A model generated the notes under the pieces. It was not told the DNA's origin. It saw only the letters and a program-made list of their open reading frames with translations, and ran no database searches. This document shows, in pieces, positions 10,997-19,250 of a stretch of 35,544 nt of DNA. Made by a program: the position numbers and the translations under genes. The stretch is taken from assembly GCA_943704525.1 (NCBI GenBank), contig CALSCQ010001055.1, forward strand, positions 1 through 35,544. Reading direction: 5' to 3'. How positions within the stretch are numbered: the stretch's first letter is position 1; each line of letters begins with the position of its first letter. This DNA comes from Pigoraptor vietnamica (Eukaryota > Opisthokonta > Filasterea).

Positions 10997-13230
10997 TCAC
11001 TTTATGCAACGCAGCGCTTCCTCAAACGCGTCCGAAATCGGTCGAAAGGGACTTCCCACGCCGAGTGCCGCATCCGATCTTGCGCTGTCGTAGTACACGC
11101 CCCCCGTGGCGTATGTGCGGACAAGGTCGGCCGGTATGGACAGCGGCGAGCCCATGCCCGTCACCCGTCGCACCGTGTCCCACATGACCGTTCCTGCGAG
11201 TACGAGCCACGGCGGCACGTCCACGCGCGGCCGCGGCGTCCCGGACGCTGTCTGAAGGAGATCGTAAAACGCCGAAGGTGTCATTCGGTAACCGCCAACC
11301 ATGTAGACGTGTCCGCCGTTGGACGGACACACGGCCGCGTTTACGATGGCGAGCGCCGCGTCCTTGACGTGAATGTAGGTGAAGCTATGGGTCTCTGGTC
11401 CCATTACCGACGCGACGGTCTCTCCCCGCACGATCGATTTGAGGCGGAGGACGTCGCGTGAGGGGTCCGAAGACATGAGCTTGAAGTCGCGGCCGATGCA
11501 GAAGGGAAGGAGGACGACATCGACGACCATGGACTGATGGCCGAGAAATGACGTGGAGTGAGTGCAACGATCGACGAATTGGTTTGCAAAACAGCAGGTT
11601 TGGGCGCATACTACACTGAAAGAAAATGGGGTTCAACGCGCGCATAAGTGCACACGCAACACACCCACCAGTGGCTCCGTCAACTGAAAGTCGCCGAGCA
11701 CTCCCTCATGAGACGCCTCGTCACCAAACAGGCTCCGGTACACTCCGCGCCACAGACTGTCCTTGAGCGACCCTTCACGCAACGCCGTGGCAGCAGAATC
11801 GCGTCGCGGCGCGTGCCCTTCGCTACTGCCGCCCTCAATCGAACCATACGTCGCCGTGGCTGAAGGATGACGGCGGCGGGGCTCCTTCCCGTTGGTCGGC
11901 GAACGCTCGACCGACGAGGCTCGCCGCGGGTGTTCTGCGCCGTGCTCGGTCCGTCCGGCAAGGGCGGCGGCCGATTGCAGGCGGCGCCGGTGGTACTCGA
12001 GTGCGGCCTTCACGCCAAGGTGCATTGTGCGGGCGTATTCGGACGACGGCGGGCCAATGGGAGTGGCGAGGGGATCGACGATGGGATCCGTGGACGAACG
12101 GCCCCAGAGCGTTTCGCCGAATATCTGCGCAGGCGGCGAGTGAAACTTTCAGTCCTTGTGGGAGAAGGGCACGATGAGCTTATATTTCCGCGAGATATCG
12201 GGGTGTGTGCGTCTCTAATGTATGAGGACGCATTAGTGCGCGCTTATGTGCGCATGCATGTCCATTGTGTGTGCTCTGGATGGAGGAGAAAAGTTTCAAT
12301 TCGCGATAGATCTCCCTCAAGAAGAGGCAGAGAACAAAGGCGAAAGTCCATTTCACACTAGGACTCACCAGCATCGTGGACACGTGCACGAAGCGGGACA
12401 CGTGACACCGGGACGCGACCTCAATGGCCGTCCGCACGCCCTCAAAATTGACCCGCTGGAACTCGGAAGGGTCGCCTGCGTGCGACCACGCGTAGTGGCC
12501 GGCGCAGTTGATCACGACTTGCATTCCCGCCATTGCGCGCTCCAGAGAGCCCGCACGCGTGAGATCGCCGACATGAAGGTGGACGCCGGCTCTCTGCGTG
12601 GAGAAAGCGGAACGGATTAGCCGGTCGCTTCTTAGAACGTGCATACGTGTGTGTCGTGCGTATCTGTGCTTGTGCATGTGTATGCGTGTGCGTGCGTGCG
12701 TGCGCGCCGTTTTCGAAAAGCATGCACGTGTGCGTGTGCATGTGTGTGCCTGTGCGTGCATGCGTGCGCGCCGTTTCTCGAAAAGCATGCACGTATGCAC
12801 GCTGTGGTGTGTTCCCACCTTTAGAAGCCCGGCGTCCGTTGTGGAGTCATCGCGCACAAGTCCATGAACGTCAAAAGTGCCTAATCGGAAACACACAGTG
12901 ACCGCAAGAGAAGAGTTTCAACAAAATATGGCACGCGACTTATAATACCCCAACCACACCTCGCATGAAGTGCCAGCGCGCGCGTCTGTGTGCGTATATA
13001 CACGTGTGCATCACCGCGTAGTAAGACTGACAGTATGTGCAACAGCGTACACAGTACAAAGTACACCTGTGCGTGTGTGTGTCAAGCGGCAAAAAGTGAC
13101 AGTGCTGCAACCCACCGCGCTCAAGCAGAACGTCAATGACATGTCTCCCGATGAAGCCGTTGGCCCCCAACACAAGAGCGGACGGTCGGTTTGGCGCAGT
13201 GCTGCTGGATGCCTCGTCGTCGCCTGCCAT
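10997..13230 (-). CDS. Extended SDR, 3-beta-HSD / sterol dehydrogenase type
   Basis: Five exons: 13230-13116, 12880-12819, 12593-12369, 12124-11669 and 11533-10997; 464 residues. The NAD(P) site is LGANGFIGRHV (GxxGxxG, residues 22-28). It is followed by FDVHGLVRDD, VHLHVGDLTRAGSLERAM and VVINCAG, the standard order for the 3-beta-HSD/epimerase families, then FVHVSTM with the catalytic-region serine. The expected YxxxK is altered: exon 4 reads EYARTMHLGVKAALEYH, so Lys173 lies nine residues after Tyr164; removing MHLGV would restore YARTK. A ~70-residue low-complexity insert (R/S/H/E-rich, about residues 190-260) follows. The fold resumes with VDVVLLPFCIGRD and FTYIHVKDAALAIVNAA, both typical of the family. 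Likely an NAD(P)-dependent sterol or other hydroxy-substrate oxidoreductase; substrate unknown. There is no ATG further upstream in frame. Confidence 0.85.
12701..12793. repeat. Direct repeat, 64-bp period, in an intron
   Basis: TGCGCGCCGTTT(C)TCGAAAAGCA and flanks occur at 12701 and 12765. The tract between them is GT-rich. It lies in intron 2 of the extended SDR gene. Confidence 0.8.
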
Positions 13231-13433
13231 TATGGCGAAAGGCAGTGAAAGGGTCCGTTGAGCTGTGGGACGCACGTTCAAGCTTCGAGATAACGAAGGC
13301 ACTTTTTCTTGAATCAGAGAACGAGGGACGAGCTAGGCGAAAGAGGAAAATGCGAACAAACGGTGAAGAAAACAGAAGGGCGAGAGCGAGCAGAAGCGTG
13401 CGTGCACTATGTGTGTGCGTGTGCGTGTGTGTG

Positions 13434-13465
<32 letters not shown>

Positions 13466-13768
13466 CGTGTGTGTGAGTGTGTGTGTGTGTGTGTGTGTGC
13501 GTGTGTGTTATGTGTGTGGTAAGCATGCGTTTGTGAGGTGTGGCTGCTGTGCGAGCATGAACTGGGACGGCCAATCTCTGTCACAACCTACGACACTGTC
13601 CAGACACAGTGTCTGGACGGATGTGGTACAAAGTGTGTGCCATTATAATCTAGTACGAGGAGAACGCAAGGCTCCGAGAGTAATTGCTGCCGTGTGTATG
13701 CAAATTCACCGCTTCATTCTGCCATTGCTCACGTACCTTCTGTTCGCTTTCAGTGCCTGTCTCCGCAA
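13231..13768. other. Divergent spacer with GT tract and palindrome
   Basis: Spacer between the minus-strand extended SDR (start 13230) and the plus-strand LRR pseudogene. It contains a (GT)n tract at about 13410-13513 and a 21-bp palindrome at 13598-13618. No gene is supported; a 253-codon open frame across it is an artefact of the GT repeat. Confidence 0.75.
13598..13618. promoter_or_regulatory. Perfect 10-bp inverted repeat around one A
   Basis: GTCCAGACAC at 13598-13607, A at 13608, GTGTCTGGAC at 13609-13618. A single-base spacer argues for a dimeric protein site or cruciform rather than an RNA hairpin. Confidence 0.6.
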
Positions 13769-15239
13769 TGGACGCGCACCCTCCTCTCTCTTCCCGACGA
13801 GCTCTTCGTTTACCACATTGCGCCTTACCTTGCGCAATGTGAAAACTCCGCTCCCTCGCGCACACGTGTGGCCGCCTGCTGCGCGTGCTCCGCCACGTGC
13901 GCGTGTACGAGCTTACCCCCAATTGCTCATGCGGTTATTATTGGGACGGTGATTTTGCGGCGCGTGTGTTGAAAACTCTCCCGCGCAACCGCCTTTCGTT
14001 GAGCCTTGAGAAATTAGACGCGCTGAATTGCGACCTGTCTGGGCTCGGCGGCGTGTATGCGCTTAACCTCTCACGGTGTGCTAACGTGGAGAATGGCTCC
14101 GCATTCCGCGACATTCGCTCAGCCTCTGCTGTTGTAAAAATCTGTCGGACGTTTCTGCGCTCGGTAGCGTCCACACGCTCGATCTCAGTGAATGTCCCCA
14201 ACTCTTGGACGTTTCCGCGCTCGGGGACGTGCACACCCTCCGTCTTCAAGATTGCGATCTACTCTCGGACGTTTCTGCGCTTGGCGGTGTCCACTCACTG
14301 GATCTGAGCGGGTTCAGGCAGTTGAGGGACGTATCGGCGTCCACACACTCGACCTCAGCGGTTGCGAAAACCTGTCGGACGTCTCTGCGCTCGGCGGCGT
14401 CCACACGCTCAATCTCAGTGAATGTTCGCAAGTATTGGACGTTTCTGCGCTCGGCCGCGTCCACTCACTGGATTTGAGCGGGTGCGCGCAGTTAACGGAC
14501 GTTTCTGCGCTTGGCGGCGTCCACACGCTCGGACTCAGATATTGCGACGACCTGTCGGACGTTTCCGCGCTCGGCAGCGCCCACTCACTGCAACTGAAAG
14601 GGTGCGTGCGTTTGAAAGGTGTACGTGCACTCGGCGATGTCCACACGCTCGACCTCAGCTATTGCAATGTGAAGCTGTCGCACGTTTCTGCACTCGGCGG
14701 CGTCCACACGCTCGGCCTCAGGTGTTCCGTCAAGCTGTCGGACGTTTCTGCGCTCGGCGGCGTCCACACGCTCGATCTTACCGAATGTCCCCGACTCTCG
14801 GACGTTTCCGCGCTTAGGGGCGTTCACACCCTCCATCTCGAAATGTGTAACAAACTCTCGGACGTTTCCGCGCTTGGTCACGTCTACTCGCTGAATCTGA
14901 GCGGGTGCAAGCGGTTGACGGACGTATCTGCGCTCGGCGCCGTTCACACGCTCGACTTCAGCAATTGTCCTCAACTCGTGGACGTTTCTGCGCTCGGGGG
15001 CGTCGACACGCTTGACCTCAGCGATTGTTCCCAACTCTCGGTTGTTTCTGCGCTCGGCCGTGTCTACTCGCTGAATCTGAGCGGGTGCCAGCAGTTGACC
15101 CGTTTCTGCACTCGGCGCCGTTCACACGCTCGACATTAGCAATTGCGACAAACTGTCCAACGTTTCCGCACTCCGCGGCGTTTACAACCTAATCCTCTGC
15201 GGCCGTAGGCGACGTTATGGACCGTACCGTTTTCTGTAA
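13769..15239 (+). pseudogene. F-box-like / 20-residue LRR gene with at least five lesions
   Basis: The ATG at 13769 opens MDAHPPLS but must shift to reach the F-box-like segment LPDELFVYHIAPYLAQCE. A second shift near 13841-13846, at a GAAAAC run, is needed to reach LRSLAHTCGRLLRVLRHVRVYE. The family module follows (YYWDGDFAARVLKTLPRNRL). LRR units begin near 14040 (LGGVYALNLSRCANV). A third shift is near 14112, a 10-bp deletion near 14333 causes a fourth, and a short deletion near 15098 a fifth. The final frame ends CGRRRRYGPYRFL with TAA at 15237-15239. About twenty LRR units of the form LGGVHTLDLSGCxxLSDVSA can be counted. Spacing and codon use within units are still regular, so inactivation is probably recent. 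LRR arrays bind protein ligands; F-box-LRR proteins usually pick substrates for SCF ubiquitin ligases (family knowledge). Confidence 0.8.
14040..15200 (+). repeat. 60-bp tandem array coding 20-residue LRRs
   Basis: Period is 60 bp almost throughout, with one 63-bp unit near 14640-14700 and one unit shortened by 10 bp near 14333. Best-conserved block is GACGTTTCTGCGCTCGGCGG then CGTCCACACGCTC. The unit is shorter than the usual 24-residue LRR and carries an SDVSAL motif resembling the internalin-type SDISPL. Confidence 0.92.
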
Positions 15240-16014
15240 TCGCTGGCGCGCGGGATGTCGGATTGGCGTGTGCTGCGTTATCAGCGGGAAACGCTATCTG
15301 TGTATAGAGTGGTCTACCTGTCATCAGCGTGCGGATGCAAGCATCGTGCTGCTGTAATGAAGGCGCGATGTTTCTACTTGAAGACGGCGCAGTGCTACGC
15401 CGCATTTCGTCTACTGACACGAGTATGGGTCCGTCTATTGACAAGGTGTCTATCGTAAATGCCCCCCATCTCCCCCCCACCCCCTCCCCCCACCCTCTCC
15501 CTCTTCTCCAATGTCGCCTGCCGTTTTGCACTAAGTACCGTTCGACTACCAAAATACACCGGCCTAGGACACACCACCTCACGCGCATTCCAGCCGCCCC
15601 TATAGGCGCCTTATAAGCCCCATACGGTACGCTTGTGGCCGGCGCCAGCACTGCAGCCGCACTGCTTCCGTTACAACGCGCTGTGACACGGTTTGCGCGC
15701 CGTCATCCGTTTTTGCAGAGATTTGAAGCAGTTGAGTGTCTCACTCGATAGTGAATCAATGCAATAGTGACGTCAGGCGGCCAATACGTGCGTGCACGGT
15801 GCTGTTTTCCTTTTCCGTGTACACCACGCCCCATCCGATATCCGTCACCCTGAGCACGGTACAGCCATGGCAGAGCTTGCACAACGCTGCCAACGATGTG
15901 TCCCAGGTTGGCACCGCGGATAGAATTGTCCTCAATTGCGGTGCACGAGACATATATAGGGGTGTGGGACGCTAAAAACACAACCTCACGGCAATTTTGG
16001 CTTGACGACACACT
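15240..16014. other. Spacer with C-rich (G4-capable) tract
   Basis: Between the LRR pseudogene and the 3' end of CRIPT. 15462-15500 is a C-rich run; the minus strand has at least four runs of three or more G separated by 1-2 bases, enough for a G-quadruplex. A plus-strand frame from 15896 overlaps CRIPT exon 6 in antisense and shows no recognisable domain. I see no gene here. Confidence 0.7.
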
Positions 16015-17330
16015 TTATGAGGACGACTGCTTGTACTTGGCCGTGTCAAGTATCATGTCACCGCACATCGCGCAGAGACCTGTGAAGGAATATTGCGTTG
16101 ATGTTACTAAGATAGTGCCGCTCACTGTACCTTCGCAACGCACACGCACACGCACACTCCCTTACGCACATAACACACACACACACGCACGCACACGCCA
16201 CGCGCCACACACACACGCACACGCCACGCGCCACACACACGCACCCACACGCACACGCACACGCACACCACAACACGACACGCGCACAACGCACGGAGCG
16301 GAAGCTCTCACCTTTCTTGTAAGCGCAACCTTTTGTGCCCATGCGAATTCACAGCCAAAGCGCGGGGGGGGGGAGATATTTGCACACATTTAGAGAACGC
16401 ATCAGAGCACTGACATGACATCTCAAATGCAACCCGACTTGCATACACTCTGACCCCTCCCTCACAATCATAACAGGCTTGGGCATCGCACGCCCAACAA
16501 CTGTATACATGCGACGGCAACACGAACCCTGGCAGTATGTGGCGTGTTGTTGGTGTACCGTCTGCTTGCACACTTTGCACTTTGGGAAATTTGAATAGGG
16601 CGAAAATCTGGAATAAATAACCAAGCGTGTCAGTCAACGTGTCAACATCACGTGCCACTTGCCACAGTTACAAAGATTCCACAGCTAGACACATTCTCCC
16701 ACACATGCGCGCACGCACTCCACCTGTTCTTCCCCGCCGATAACAACTTGTTCTCATTCAACTTGCGCCCTTTCTCTTCTGCAAAAAACATAATGTGTCA
16801 CGGCAACAGAGCGAACGCATCACACAAGCGACATCCGCCACATACACACAAGCGAGATCCGCCACATACACACAAGCGACATCCGCCACATACACACAAG
16901 CGACGTCCGCCACATACACACAAGCGACATCCGCCACATACACACAAGCGACATCCGCCACATACACACAAGCGACGTCCGCCACATACACACAAGCGAC
17001 GTCCGCCACATACACACAAGCGACGCCCGCCACATACACACAAGCGACGTCCGCCACATACACACAAGCGACGTCCGCCACATACACACAAGCGACATCC
17101 GCCACATACAAAAGGGCGCACACCCACCTTTCCCACCACCTGACGACCCTGCCTTCCATGGCTCGGGGCAAATGACCTTCGACAGCTTTGCTTCGCCTGC
17201 GGTGTGTCATGAGACAACAACATTAGGCGACAAGCGCTACTTGGTGCAAGACATGCTCAACAAAAAATTGAATAATCCGTCTCGACGATGCCACACAAGC
17301 GGTGCCTCCCTCACATTTTTTGCACACCAT
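16015..17330 (-). CDS. CRIPT: CRIPT, cysteine-rich PDZ-binding / spliceosome-associated protein
   Basis: Six exons: 17330-17315 (16 nt), 17196-17128, 16778-16724, 16607-16528, 16329-16312 (18 nt) and 16079-16015; 100 residues against 101 in human. All junctions close in frame. Four CxxC zinc-binding pairs are kept: MVCKKC, KCKVC, YCQGCAYKKG and LCAMCG. Other family landmarks are AKLSKVICPEPWKAG (residues 8-22), GRKLNENKLLS, RFSPYSNF, CKQTVHQQHATYCQG and ILDTAKYKQSS at the end. The terminal PDZ ligand of animals (QTSV) is replaced by SSS, so synaptic PDZ binding is not expected. The widespread role is in the minor and major spliceosome (family knowledge). Intron 2 is 83% a 24-bp minisatellite. 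Donor of intron 4 is unusual (GTTCGT). The ATG at 17330 is the only one fitting MVC. Divergent from SelK. Confidence 0.96.
16139..16272. repeat. (CA)n-rich tract in CRIPT intron 5
   Basis: CACACG/CACGCC-type repeats on the plus strand, so GU-rich in the CRIPT transcript, beginning about 40 nt after the donor at 16311. Confidence 0.9.
16821..17108. repeat. 24-bp minisatellite, exactly 12 copies, inside CRIPT intron 2
   Basis: Unit CACACAAGCGACATCCGCCA plus CATA, 24 bp, repeated 12 times without length change. Variation is confined to the block after AAGCG: ACATCC, AGATCC, ACGTCC or ACGCCC. Because 24 is a multiple of 3, several frames on both strands stay open; none is a gene. Confidence 0.97.
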
Positions 17331-17638
17331 GGCTGCGCAAAGAAAAACAAAAAAGTGTGCTTGTGCTCTTCGTCAATAATGACTTGAGACTTGATTTTCT
17401 CCCAAAATCACGTGACGAACACTCACCGATCACGTGACGATCTCACGTGACTATCAGTGACTATCTCACGTGACTTCCCGAAATGGTTGACGCCTCGCAG
17501 CTTCTTCGAATGTGTGATCTGCTTCAAGTGTCACAAAGGCTCCGCTTTGTTTCCCCTTACTTCGCCCCCTTTTTTCCCCCTTGTTGCATGAAGTACCCGC
17601 TGTTGTGAGCCCCCCGCAAGGGTGTCAGGTCGCAGAAG
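17331..17638. promoter_or_regulatory. Bidirectional CRIPT-SelK spacer with four TCACGTGA sites
   Basis: 308 bp between the two start codons. Perfect palindromes TCACGTGA lie at 17408-17415, 17430-17437, 17443-17450 and 17466-17473. CACGTG is the core E-box of bHLH and bHLH-ZIP factors (established); flanking T and A are constant here. Spacings are 22, 13 and 23 bp start to start. The cluster is closer to CRIPT (about 80-145 bp) than to SelK (about 165-230 bp). A shared control of the two genes is inferred. Confidence 0.7.
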
Positions 17639-18816
17639 ATGGTCTACGTCTCTGGCAGTGAGTGTCGCCCTACTCACCCCGTTGCGTAATTGGTGTTTGC
17701 CGCCTCTACGATTTAGTGTGCATCGTTTTCTCCTTTTTTTTTTGTCGTGACGTTTTATTAGTACGTTGTCTTGCCACGCAGTCAGTTTGCAGTTGAGACA
17801 TTTTTCGTGTCGTGGCGTTCCTGTTGGCGATCATTTTCTACAAACCGCTGAGGCTGTCGTAGCAACCGCAAAGTGCGTGACACTCGCGTGACATTGCGCA
17901 GGTCGCCTCCAGGAGGACCGCCCTCTGTCGCTGGTTCTCCGCAACCTCTTCTGGAGCATCGTCAATTTCTTTGTCCTTTTGTATCCGCAGAACGATTAGC
18001 TTTTAGTCGCTTGGTTGCGTCATGTCAGTTGCGGCAGTTTTGTGTAGAATGGCGGTGTGTGCATCTGTTTTGTGAGTGTGCACGTATGTGAGTTTGTGTG
18101 TATGTGTGCCTGGTGCGTGTGTGCCTACGTGCTTGTTCTGTGTCTTTGTGCGCGTCATATGTAAGTGCAAGTACAGTACTCGCGTTTGTTCGCCGGGTCG
18201 TGATTTAAGACTCCCTTGTCACCTTCTTAACTCAACCCTCGCGGCTCGCCCTCCATGCTGTGCACGAACCGCAGCTTCCATACGTTGGTGGTACGTGGCT
18301 TTCATGTCGTGTTGTGTGACAATCAACCAGAGATGCCAGAGTGCGTTGTGCGCTGTTTGTGTCTGATTTCGGTCACTGTTTCTTCAGCCTGGTCATGCCG
18401 CTGCGCGTGTGCCGCCCCCTTCGCGCGGGTTCGGCGCAAGCGGTAGCGGCGGCGGCTCGAGTGGCGGCGGCGGCGGTGGCGTGAACAAGAAGATTGGCCG
18501 CATTCGTGGGTGTTTTGGGAGTTTTTTTTTTTCCCCATCCTTTTTTCCATACTTTTTTTTTAAAGATACGATCGGAGTAAGGCCCGTGAATTGTCTTTAC
18601 GTGCCTTGTGTTGGGCCTTGTGGCTTTGATGTGCCTTAGCCGCAACAATGGTCAGGCCCGATGCTTGTCCTTCGGCCCTTGCATGGATGCTCACGCGTGC
18701 GCAAAAGGACCCTTCCATGGCTTGCGTCTGATTCGGCGTTCCTCCCTTCCTCCCACACAGACGGCCCTGACGGTGTCTCATGCCCTCCCGGCTTGGGGGG
18801 CGGGTGAGCCCGGTAA
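17639..18816 (+). CDS. SELENOK: Selenoprotein K (in-frame TGA read as selenocysteine)
   Basis: Five exons: 17639-17657 (19 nt), 17902-17980, 18275-18290 (16 nt), 18388-18505 and 18761-18816; 95 residues with Sec at 93, against 94 with Sec at 92 in human. Start MVYVSGS matches the family's MVYISNGQ. Residues 17-38 (LVLRNLFWSIVNFFVLFFHT) form the single ER-membrane helix. A Gly/Ser-rich cytosolic arm follows, PPPSRGFGASGSGGGSS, then KKIGRIHGPDG, equal to the GRINHLRGP of animals. The end PPGLGGG-U-A-R-TAA matches PPPMAGG-U-G-R. Donors are GTGAGT, GTATCC, GTACGT and GTGGGT. SelK acts at the ER membrane in protein palmitoylation, ERAD and redox control (family knowledge). A gene finder treating TGA as stop would end the protein three residues early. 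A SECIS candidate lies 378 nt after the stop codon. Confidence 0.95.
18805..18807 (+). other. Selenocysteine codon (TGA) of SelK
   Basis: TGA between GGG and GCC-CGG-TAA. Position three codons from the end is the family's conserved Sec site. Confidence 0.92.
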
Positions 18817-18862
18817 ACCCCCTTCGGCCGCTGAGGGCGTGTGCAGGAGCGGGTGCGGGGAA

Positions 18863-18895
18863 GAGTGCGACGCACGGTTGCGTGTCGTCGCACTC
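18863..18895 (+). other. Stem-loop in the SelK 3' UTR
   Basis: 10-bp perfect stem GAGTGCGACG/CGTCGCACTC, a one-base bulge, a 4-bp CACG/CGTG stem and a GTTG loop. It lacks the UGA/GA quartet and is not the SECIS. It lies 47 nt after the stop codon. Confidence 0.6.
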
Positions 18896-19185
18896 CTGCC
18901 CTTAACTTGCTAATGTGCAGCGCTCTTGGCGGTTCGATGGGGGCGCCGCTCGTCCGCGTTGGCGCTCGTCGTTCGTGCGTGAGTGTTCTCACGTGCGGTA
19001 CGTCGTTGCGGTGCGGACGAGTCCCTTCAGTTCGTGGAGGCCCCATTGAGCTCGACTCTCTTCTAAGCTCGTGGGTTGTTTCGTGAACTGGGCTGCCGGC
19101 TGACGGTGGCACTTGCGTGTGGCTGGAGCGACGATGGCGTTGTGTCGCGTCTCGACGTTTCTCTTGCTGCGTGCGTGTGTCAATC

Positions 19186-19250
19186 GTCGCCATGTGTGAA
19201 GCCGCGTGCGCAAACTCCGCCAGGAGGAGCACGTGACTGACGTTGGCGGC
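19186..19250 (+). promoter_or_regulatory. SECIS element, form II, of SelK
   Basis: Helix I: GTCGCCA (19186-19192) with TGGCGGC (19244-19250), 7 pairs including one G-U. Internal loop TGT / GT. Quartet: UGAA (19197-19200, preceded by G) with UGAC (19238-19241), giving the tandem G-A/A-G pairs. Helix II: GCCGCGTGC (19201-19209) with GCACGTGAC (19229-19237), one mismatch and one G-U. Apical AAA at 19212-19214, 12 nt after the UGA. Helix III CTCC/GGAG with loop GCCA. These are the defining parts of a eukaryotic form II SECIS, which recruits SBP2 and the Sec elongation factor. Confidence 0.78.

Noticed and set aside
13231-13302. 24-residue basic N-terminal extension of the extended SDR as a mitochondrial presequence
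   Set aside because: The upstream start would be GTG; the first ATG is at 13230.
13769-15239. Programmed frameshifting to express the LRR protein
   Set aside because: Five lesions of different kinds, including a 10-bp deletion inside a repeat unit, fit decay better than regulated decoding.
15896-16393. Plus-strand 165-codon frame
   Set aside because: It overlaps CRIPT exons 5 and 6 in antisense, runs into CA repeats, and shows no domain.
16821-17108. CRISPR-like array
   Set aside because: Units are directly adjacent with no unique spacers, and the context is a eukaryotic intron.
16758-17223. Open frames of 126-163 codons on both strands across the 24-bp array
   Set aside because: They are translations of a minisatellite whose period is a multiple of 3. 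The array sits between CRIPT exons 2 and 3, fixed by homology, and is intronic.
18863-18895. Hairpin just after the SelK stop as the SECIS
   Set aside because: Strong stem but no UGA/GA quartet and no unpaired AA; the element at 19186-19250 fits far better.
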